Part shown: positions 49,553 to 54,682 of the stretch, piece by piece
How positions within the stretch are numbered: position 1 is the first letter of the stretch
Layout of the letters: each line of letters begins with the position of its first letter
Source: Peptococcaceae bacterium CEB3
GTDB lineage: Bacteria; Bacillota; Desulfitobacteriia; Desulfitobacteriales; Desulfitobacteriaceae
Direction: 5' to 3'
Assembly (NCBI GenBank): GCA_001029295.1
Contig: LDXJ01000037.1
Span: 263 to 54,944 of the forward strand
DNA length: 54,682 bases
Translations under genes and position numbers: made by a program
The notes under the pieces: generated by a model
What the model saw: the letters and a program-made list of their open reading frames with translations, nothing else
The model's database searches: none
Told to the model about the DNA's origin: nothing

Positions 49553-50566
49553 GTGGGGAGGAGAAGTAAAAAGAACCGGGTCACTATTCCCGGCTTGATT
49601 CTCATCTTGGGCATTATAGGCGCTTTGGCTTGGTGGAATTGGGCTTCTGTTCCTTATGCCACATCGGCCTCGACAAAAGTGCTGGTGGTGGCGCCGGGGG
49701 CGACTGCGGATGAAGTGGGCCGAGAACTGGCCAGCCAGCATCTCATCCGCAGTGCCTGGGTTTTTTCCCGCCTGGCCGTAACCGAGAAGGTGGATGAAAA
49801 GCTGAAACCCGGAGAATACTATATTTCCGCCGCTCTCAGCCCCGAGGAGATCATAAGCCTCTTACTGAAAGGGCCCAACGTCGGCTTGGTTCGGGTCACG
49901 GTTCCGGAGGGATACACGACAAAACAAATCATATCCCTTTTGGCAGCAAGAGGCTTGGGAACCCAACAGAGTTTTGAAAGTGTGGTGGAGAAGGATCCTT
50001 TTCCGTACGCGTTTCTACAGGGAGCTCCCGCGGGACCTTTTCGCTTGGAGGGCTTTCTCTTTCCTGACACGTATTTATTTAAAAAAGGGACAAGCCCACA
50101 TGATATTATTAATACTTTCTTACAGCGCTTCAGCCGGGAATTGACGCCGTCGGCAGAAACGGAACTGCGGAAGGAAGGGCTTTCCGTGCACGATTGGGTG
50201 ACTCTCTCGTCCATTGTCGAGGCAGAAGCGCAGAAGGAGAAGGATCGCCCTCTGATCGCTTCCGTCTATTTTAACCGTCTGAAAAAGCATATGAAACTGG
50301 AAGCGGATGCCACGGTTCAATTTGCCCTGGGCAAACATAAACCGGTCCTCTACGACAAAGACCTTCTCACCCCCTCACCCTATAATACCTATCTTCATTA
50401 CGGTCTTCCTGTGGGGCCGATCTGCAATCCCGGCCACGCCTCCTTGGACGCGGTTCTCCACCCGGCCCAAACGGATTACCTGTTCTATGTCGCCAAGGGC
50501 GATGGCTACCATGTCTTTGCCCGGACCTTCGCCCAGCAGTTGCAAAACGAGAAGAAGTACCAGTAG
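49553..50566 (+). CDS. mltG: Endolytic murein transglycosylase MltG (YceG-like)
   Basis: 337 residues. One N-terminal helix (IPGLILILGIIGALAWWNWA), a LysM-like region (VRVTVPEGYTTKQIISLLAA), and the catalytic domain with the Glu in VTLSSIVEAEAQKEKDRPLI, then FYNR-like VYFNRLKKHMKLEADATVQF and YGLPVGPICNPGHASL. It cleaves nascent glycan strands. Start GTG at 49553 has only a weak RBS. Confidence 0.95.
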   Translation: MGRRSKKNRVTIPGLILILGIIGALAWWNWASVPYATSASTKVLVVAPGATADEVGRELASQHLIRSAWVFSRLAVTEKVDEKLKPGEYYISAALSPEEIISLLLKGPNVGLVRVTVPEGYTTKQIISLLAARGLGTQQSFESVVEKDPFPYAFLQGAPAGPFRLEGFLFPDTYLFKKGTSPHDIINTFLQRFSRELTPSAETELRKEGLSVHDWVTLSSIVEAEAQKEKDRPLIASVYFNRLKKHMKLEADATVQFALGKHKPVLYDKDLLTPSPYNTYLHYGLPVGPICNPGHASLDAVLHPAQTDYLFYVAKGDGYHVFARTFAQQLQNEKKYQ

Positions 50567-50609
50567 CGGGGGTCAGACCTTGCTTCCGGAATTCGGCAGG
50601 AGGGTTATT

Positions 50610-52112
50610 GTGCAGACTGACAAGAAGAAACCGGAGCTTCTCGCTCCGGCAGGCGATCTGGAAAAACTGCGTTATGCCCTGGCTTATGGGGCTGATGCCG
50701 TCTATATCGGTGGGACGTCTTTCGGTCTGAGGGCTTATGCCGGAAATTTTAGCCCGGAGGAAATGAAAGAAGCGGTTCTGCGGGTGCATGCTTTGGGCAA
50801 GAAACTCTATGTGACGGTGAATGTGTTTGCCCACGAAGCGGATTTCGATGAACTCCCGGACTATTTGAGCAACTTGGCCCGCTTGGGAGTGGACGCTTTG
50901 ATCGTCTCCGATCCTGGGGTTCTGGCCCTGGCGCGGGAGGTGGCTCCTGGGATTGCCCTCCACCTGAGCACCCAGGCGAACAGCACGAATTCTTATGCTG
51001 TTCGTTTTTGGCAGAGGCAGGGAGTAAAGAGGGCTGTTCTGGCCAGGGAACTAAGTCTAGCGGAGCTCAGCCTGGTACGACAGCGCGTGCCGGGGGAACT
51101 GGAAATGTTCGTCCATGGGGCCATGTGCATGTCCTATTCGGGCCGCTGCCTTTTGAGCAACTACCTGACCGGCCGGGACGCGAACCGGGGAGAGTGCGCT
51201 CAGCCTTGCCGCTGGGGTTACGGTTTGGTGGAAGAGAAACGGCCGGGGCAGGTTTTTCCTCTGGAGGAGGATGAGCGGGGGACGTATATTTTTAACTCCC
51301 ACGACCTTTGTCTTCTGCCCCACCTGCCCCTCTTGGCGCCGCTCGGGATCGAGAGTTATAAGATCGAAGGTCGCATGAAAAGTGTTCACTATGTGGCGAG
51401 TACGGTCAAGGTGTACCGAGAAGCTCTGGACGTTTTGTGGGAGCAAGGGGAGAAAGCTTTCGAGAGAAGGTTACCGGCTTGGCTGGACGAACTGGACAAA
51501 GTCAGCCACCGAGATTACTCCCCGGGTTTTCTCTTCGGCAAGCCCAGAGCGAAAGAAGAGGGTGGGACTTTGTCCCGCCGGAGGGCTGCGGGAGGAAGAG
51601 ATTACCCCGGAGAAAACATGGAGAGCTCGAACTATGTGCGGGAATACGACTTTGTCGGGGTGGGAGAAACCGAACCCGGTTGGGAGAGCATACAATGGGG
51701 ACGGGAGGAAAGGGAGCGGGATCGGAAACAGATGTACGGAAAAGAGCGGGCAGACGAGAAGCAGTTGGCAGACGGAGTGGCATGGTCAGGGGACCGGCCG
51801 CCGACAGGGGGAAAGGAACAGACGGCCGGAGACGAGCGGGCTGAGAGAGACGAGCAGGTTGAGCTGACCTCTGAGGAGTTGAGCGGTTGGGCTTGGGTGG
51901 AGCAGAGAAACCGTTTTCAAGTCGGTGACCGACTGGAAGTCTTGGCACCCATAGGTCCGGTTTGGTCATTTACGGTTACGGACATGCTTGACTCGGAGGG
52001 CAGACAAATCGAAGCGGCTCCCCATGCCCAGCAGAAGGTGCGGCTCAAAGTGCCCCGTCCTCTGCCACCATTTACCATTTTGCGACGGCCCAAGGCAGGA
52101 CTTTCGCACTGA
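50610..52112 (+). CDS. Peptidase U32 family protein with a hydrophilic insertion
   Basis: 500 residues. KPELLAPAGDLEKLRYALAY, VYIGGTSFGLRAYAGNFSPE, MFVHGAMCMSYSGRCLLSNY and GECAQPCRWGY are U32 signatures (Cys residues for an Fe-S centre in the RlhA/TrhP branch). The C-terminal barrel is split by an insertion of about 75 residues rich in Arg, Glu, Gly and Asp (roughly 375-450, RERDRKQMYGKERADE) between YDFVGVGE and WAWVEQRNRFQVGDRLEVL. Homologues act in tRNA or rRNA hydroxylation or are labelled collagenase-like. GTG start with AGGAGGG upstream. Confidence 0.93.
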   Translation: MQTDKKKPELLAPAGDLEKLRYALAYGADAVYIGGTSFGLRAYAGNFSPEEMKEAVLRVHALGKKLYVTVNVFAHEADFDELPDYLSNLARLGVDALIVSDPGVLALAREVAPGIALHLSTQANSTNSYAVRFWQRQGVKRAVLARELSLAELSLVRQRVPGELEMFVHGAMCMSYSGRCLLSNYLTGRDANRGECAQPCRWGYGLVEEKRPGQVFPLEEDERGTYIFNSHDLCLLPHLPLLAPLGIESYKIEGRMKSVHYVASTVKVYREALDVLWEQGEKAFERRLPAWLDELDKVSHRDYSPGFLFGKPRAKEEGGTLSRRRAAGGRDYPGENMESSNYVREYDFVGVGETEPGWESIQWGREERERDRKQMYGKERADEKQLADGVAWSGDRPPTGGKEQTAGDERAERDEQVELTSEELSGWAWVEQRNRFQVGDRLEVLAPIGPVWSFTVTDMLDSEGRQIEAAPHAQQKVRLKVPRPLPPFTILRRPKAGLSH

Positions 52113-52307
52113 ACTCAGGGCCCGCGGTTGAGCGGAGAGGGGCTTGCTTATTCCCGACACTGACGAGGACAAACTGACAGCGGCCATTTTGCCGGGTCTA
52201 GTGATCGACCCAAAACTCGTTTTTGCCGGCGTTTAGCGATCATCCGATCGCTTGACGCGAACGTGGCTTGAGGCCAGCGTCTTGAGCGAAATTTGGAGGC
52301 GGACGAC

Positions 52308-52658
52308 GTGACAGAAAACCACCTGACCGAGCGGAATAGGAAAACGGAAGGGAAATCTGCGGTACGGCATGAACCTTGGGCGGAGTCCGGACTTCAAGCG
52401 GAGTTCGGGCTTCAGGCGGAGTCTGAAGCTTACGCTCTTCGGGCAGCGGACAAATTAGTCAAGGCCCAGGTGCCCCGTCAAGACATCCAAATCCTCGCTA
52501 AGCTGGTGGAGGGTCTGGGGCATCTTGGCGTCGTGACCACTGTTGATAAAGCCGCGGGTGAAGTCTTAATTCAAACGACGGAAGACTGCTGGCCCGACCT
52601 ACGCCGGGCTCTGGAGCATATGCCTGTGGAACTGAGGTTTTTGACGGAAGAGACCTGA
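52308..52658 (+). CDS. DUF4911 domain protein with 18-bp-repeat tail
   Basis: 116 residues. The C-terminal part (VVTTVDKAAGEVLIQTTEDC ... LEHMPVELRFL) is DUF4911, a small family next to U32 genes. The N-terminal part has tandem six-residue units AESGLQ, AEFGLQ, AESEAY coded by an 18-bp repeat. I choose the GTG at 52308 because GGAGGCGG precedes it; a TTG at 52293 lies in that RBS. Confidence 0.8.
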   Translation: MTENHLTERNRKTEGKSAVRHEPWAESGLQAEFGLQAESEAYALRAADKLVKAQVPRQDIQILAKLVEGLGHLGVVTTVDKAAGEVLIQTTEDCWPDLRRALEHMPVELRFLTEET

Positions 52659-52692
52659 CTGGTACAAAAAACGATTACTGGAGGTGTTGCGC

Positions 52693-52905
52693 ATGACCCA
52701 AATTGAACAATGGCTGAGAGAAGAAGGTAGAGAAGAGGGCCGTGAAGAAGGCAGAGAAGAGGGAAGGCAAGAAGGCAGAGAAGAAGGAAAATTGGAGACG
52801 GCCCGAAATGCCCTAAAAAAGGGACTTTCATTGGCAGATGTAGCTGAGATAACGGGTCTGCCTCTGGAAAATGTGCGGAAGCTAAAAGCGAATTTGCTGA
52901 TCTGA
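52693..52905 (+). CDS. Short Rpn/DUF4351-tail-like protein
   Basis: 70 residues: MTQIEQWLREEGREEGREEG and further GREEG/GRQEG units, then LETARNALKKGLSLADVAEI and TGLPLENVRKLK. This is the C-terminal module of Rpn family nucleases without the nuclease. It has its own RBS (GGAGGT) and start, so it may be a free peptide; more likely it is a relic that kept a translation signal. Confidence 0.6.
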   Translation: MTQIEQWLREEGREEGREEGREEGRQEGREEGKLETARNALKKGLSLADVAEITGLPLENVRKLKANLLI

Positions 52906-52987
52906 GGTTAGGAGCCTCCCCTTGGCACCCGTTCCTCAACATGGCTGATCAGCTCCGCAGCGGAGCGGCCTTGTAGGATTCCAGAAG

Positions 52988-53021
52988 AAGTAGCTACTTT
53001 GCAAAGTGGGCTACTTTTTTT
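52988..53021 (+). terminator. Intrinsic terminator
   Basis: AAGTAGC pairs with GCTACTT around a 15-base loop holding its own short CTTTGCAAAG dyad; a run of seven T follows. It ends the U32-DUF4911 operon. Confidence 0.85.
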
Positions 53022-53425
53022 GCGTAATTTTTACGACTACCAAAGTTGAGAAAGTGATTACAAGATTTGCTCATTGGCCTTTGTATACGACTGGCTTTCA
53101 GACGGGTTGCCTGTGAAAGCAGGCTTTGGCTCGTTCAGACTCGGTCGATCCCAGCCTCGCGGTGCGAGAAAGTCCAGTGAACTGATTTCGGCTGTGCGCT
53201 GAAAATGCTTAAACAAAAAATAATCAACAAAAACCAAATTGTCGGTTCAAATTGACTTTCGGTCCTATTGACCAAGAGCTACATTTAGAGTAAAGTTAAC
53301 CCGGCATGGGACGGAGGGAGTAGGACCTTAGTGGGCAACTCCTTCCGAGTTCAAAGTTTGCCGGTGGGGTGCCGGCCCCGGATATTTTTAGATAACGGGG
53401 CCTGGAAAGAAAGGACGATGCGGGG
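53022..53425 (+). promoter_or_regulatory. Upstream region of the pilin gene
   Basis: No gene is seen. GCCTG-TGAAAG-CAGGC (about 53108-53124) and CTCGC-GGT-GCGAG (53156-53168) are neighbouring hairpins in a possible structured leader. A promoter TTGACC (53268-53273)-N17-TAAAGT (53291-53296) lies after them. I looked for a cyclic-di-GMP riboswitch and did not find its consensus. Confidence 0.45.
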
Positions 53426-53953
53426 ATGAAAAGACGAAAAAGGAAGGACGATGGCTTCACACTCATTGAACTGATGATTGTCATCGCGGTGATCGGGATT
53501 TTGGCGGTGGTGCTGGTGCCTAGGTTTGCGGGTGTGAAGACCTCGGCTAAATTGGTTGGTGTCACGACCAATGTGCATGAACTCGACGTCTACATCACGT
53601 CGCAGATTGGGAATTGGAATGCTCAAGCCGCAGCGAGTCAGGGGGGGGGCAGTGCACAGAACGGCGATGCTTTAGCCGCGGCGGCTATTAGCACGAATTA
53701 CGGAACTACGGTGACCAACCCCATTAATGGAAGTACGACAATACTGTCGCTCCTGTCGGGTGGGACCGATCCCGGAACAGATGCTGTGGTCATAAGTGAC
53801 TCGGCTCCGGACCCATCTGTTACACGTACGGGCGAAGTGTTTGTGACTCTCAATATGGATCCGACGAACCAGTATTTAATAGACTCAGTCAACATTCAGG
53901 GGTATGATAACTCAGGGAGCACATACGGGTCACAGGTAACGGTTACACCGTGA
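53426..53953 (+). CDS. Type IV pilin-like protein (class III signal, pseudopilin)
   Basis: 175 residues. KDDGFTLIELMIVIAVIGIL is the prepilin peptidase site (cut after Gly, Glu at +5) plus the hydrophobic alpha-1 helix. The rest (NWNAQAAASQGGGSAQNGDA ... TRTGEVFVTLNMDPTN) is a Gly/Ser/Thr-rich head without Cys. No pilus assembly genes adjoin. It may join a system coded elsewhere. A strong terminator follows. Confidence 0.93.
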   Translation: MKRRKRKDDGFTLIELMIVIAVIGILAVVLVPRFAGVKTSAKLVGVTTNVHELDVYITSQIGNWNAQAAASQGGGSAQNGDALAAAAISTNYGTTVTNPINGSTTILSLLSGGTDPGTDAVVISDSAPDPSVTRTGEVFVTLNMDPTNQYLIDSVNIQGYDNSGSTYGSQVTVTP

Positions 53954-54060
53954 GAGTGAGGGTAGTCTTCGTAGCTGACGCTCTTGGTGGGGTCAGGATG
54001 AAAGCCGTCGCTAGGCGTCTTTCCGGGCGACTCCCAGTGAGTCTGAGTGGTCTTGGGTTG

Positions 54061-54088
54061 AAGGGTGTTGAACGCGACACCCTTTTTT
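54061..54088 (+). terminator. Intrinsic terminator after the pilin gene
   Basis: AAGGGTGT-TGAACGCG-ACACCCTT with a run of T. It lies 108 bp past the stop and ends a monocistronic pilin transcript. Confidence 0.92.
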
Positions 54089-54179
54089 CCATATGTATAA
54101 ATCCGCCTTTCTGCGAAAGGCACCGATGGGGTTATGAAACCAAAACCCATCATCCTTTCACTCTTTTTGTGTTATCCTC

Positions 54180-54421
54180 CTCTTGTAGGCCACTGGTATA
54201 CTACAGAACCCGAGGAGATGAGTGGCGGGGCTGTATAGCGGCAACCCCGTATATGTATATGGTGTCGGTCATCCGTTAAGGCATCAATGAATGGCGCAAA
54301 ACAGTAGCCCGTAAACTTATCTCTTCCGAAGTTGACTCGATTTCGCCGGATGACCAGTCCCTGCCAGCCCTACAAGTATTTTTGCAGGAGGTACTTCTTT
54401 TGTTCAAAGTCTTTCGTAAAA
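54180..54421 (+). mobile_element. Probable left end of an IS110-family element
   Basis: Non-coding, just upstream of the transposase remnant. CGGGG and CCCCG (about 54226-54252) form a short stem with a large internal loop. IS110 elements encode a bridge RNA in this place, so it is a candidate; the structure is not confirmed and the boundary is a guess. Confidence 0.4.
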
Positions 54422-54682
54422 ATCTGCTGTGGACTTGATGTCCACAAAAACCTGGATCTATGCCTGCATCGGTATTACTGATACAAATGGCCGTACTGAG
54501 TATAAGCAAGCTCGCTTCTCTTCCTTTTCCAAGGGCCTTAGAGAGTTGGCTGATTGGCTTGCGAAATTCTCCCTGTATCGAAGTTTGTATGGAATCTGCC
54601 GGCAAGTTTTTGGATTCCCGTATTTCAACATCCTTGAAAGACCTGTTTTGTTACCCCTGGCACATCCCAAGTACACAAACCT
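54422..54682 (+). pseudogene. IS110-family transposase, 5' part, frameshifted, window edge
   Basis: CGLDVHK is the start of the DEDD domain in one frame; WIYACIGITDTNGRTEY and FSKGLRELADWLAKF follow in the next; VCMESAGKF and FNILE, LAHPKYT then need further frame changes. That is at least two frameshifts in 250 bp, so it is inactive unless the sequence has errors. The rest lies beyond the window. Confidence 0.75.

Noticed and set aside
53040-53425. Cyclic-di-GMP riboswitch upstream of the pilin
   Set aside because: The conserved GGGCAAA/ACGCAAAGC elements are missing.

Overview
The window looks like a chromosomal segment of an anaerobic or facultatively anaerobic Clostridia-type Bacillota, probably in or near the Peptococcaceae/Desulfitobacteriales (inference). 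The support is the conserved Bacillota order alaS - ireB - ruvX - DUF1292 - mltG - peptidase U32, an iscR-iscS-iscU-mnmA operon, consensus sigma-A promoters, purine-rich ribosome binding sites with GTG/TTG starts, several ferredoxins, 2-hydroxyacyl-CoA dehydratase activase genes, and a Sec-type UGA codon. No rRNA, tRNA or CRISPR array was recognised.

Layout. 1-9 kb is a scarred accessory region: an IS200/IS605 element (TnpB cut by the window edge, TnpA truncated), two carboxymuconolactone decarboxylase copies, a broken thioredoxin-like gene, a DGC-domain protein, a Uma2 endonuclease, a His-rich zinc exporter (CDF), a dehydratase activase beside a decayed dehydratase, and several deletion chimeras (molybdopterin oxidoreductase tail, PsrB/NrfD-like fusion, Txe toxin/radical-SAM fusion). 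9-14 kb carries cfa, an AlbA_2/RecG-like protein, an ArsR regulator and gdhA.

14.3-20 kb is the most unusual metabolic region: a DUF3343 (putative Se/S carrier) gene and a TIGR01977-type cysteine desulfurase, then a HesB-like protein whose conserved Cys codon is UGA (probable selenoprotein). A tightly coupled run follows: HdrA-N-like protein, two-cluster ferredoxin, DGC-GcvH fusion, two more DGC proteins, and a lipoate-protein ligase. I read it as a dedicated sulfur/selenium or redox module built on a lipoylated carrier; its chemistry is not known to me.

20-25.3 kb holds gene relics, a TDT-family exporter behind an operator-like dyad, and a cobalamin-riboswitch-controlled cobalt ECF transporter (CbiM, CbiN-like, CbiQ, CbiO). 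25.3-33.7 kb holds two nearly identical rarA copies in direct orientation. They bracket a 6-kb module: an HTH-TPR regulator followed by a 52-residue exported peptide (the layout of RRNPP quorum sensing), a secreted 129-residue protein behind a promoter with an embedded palindrome, and one ABC ATPase with three permeases. This is a candidate undescribed peptide-signalling and export system.

34-42 kb has a methyltransferase, a DUF438/hemerythrin/PAS protein, the isc-mnmA operon, PRC-barrel and small proteins and an AI-2E-family permease. 42-52.7 kb is the conserved housekeeping block. The window ends with a type IV pilin-like gene and an IS110-family transposase remnant. Two themes recur: short tandem repeats with an 18-bp (six-codon) unit in or before several genes, and gene fossils or fusions made by deletion.
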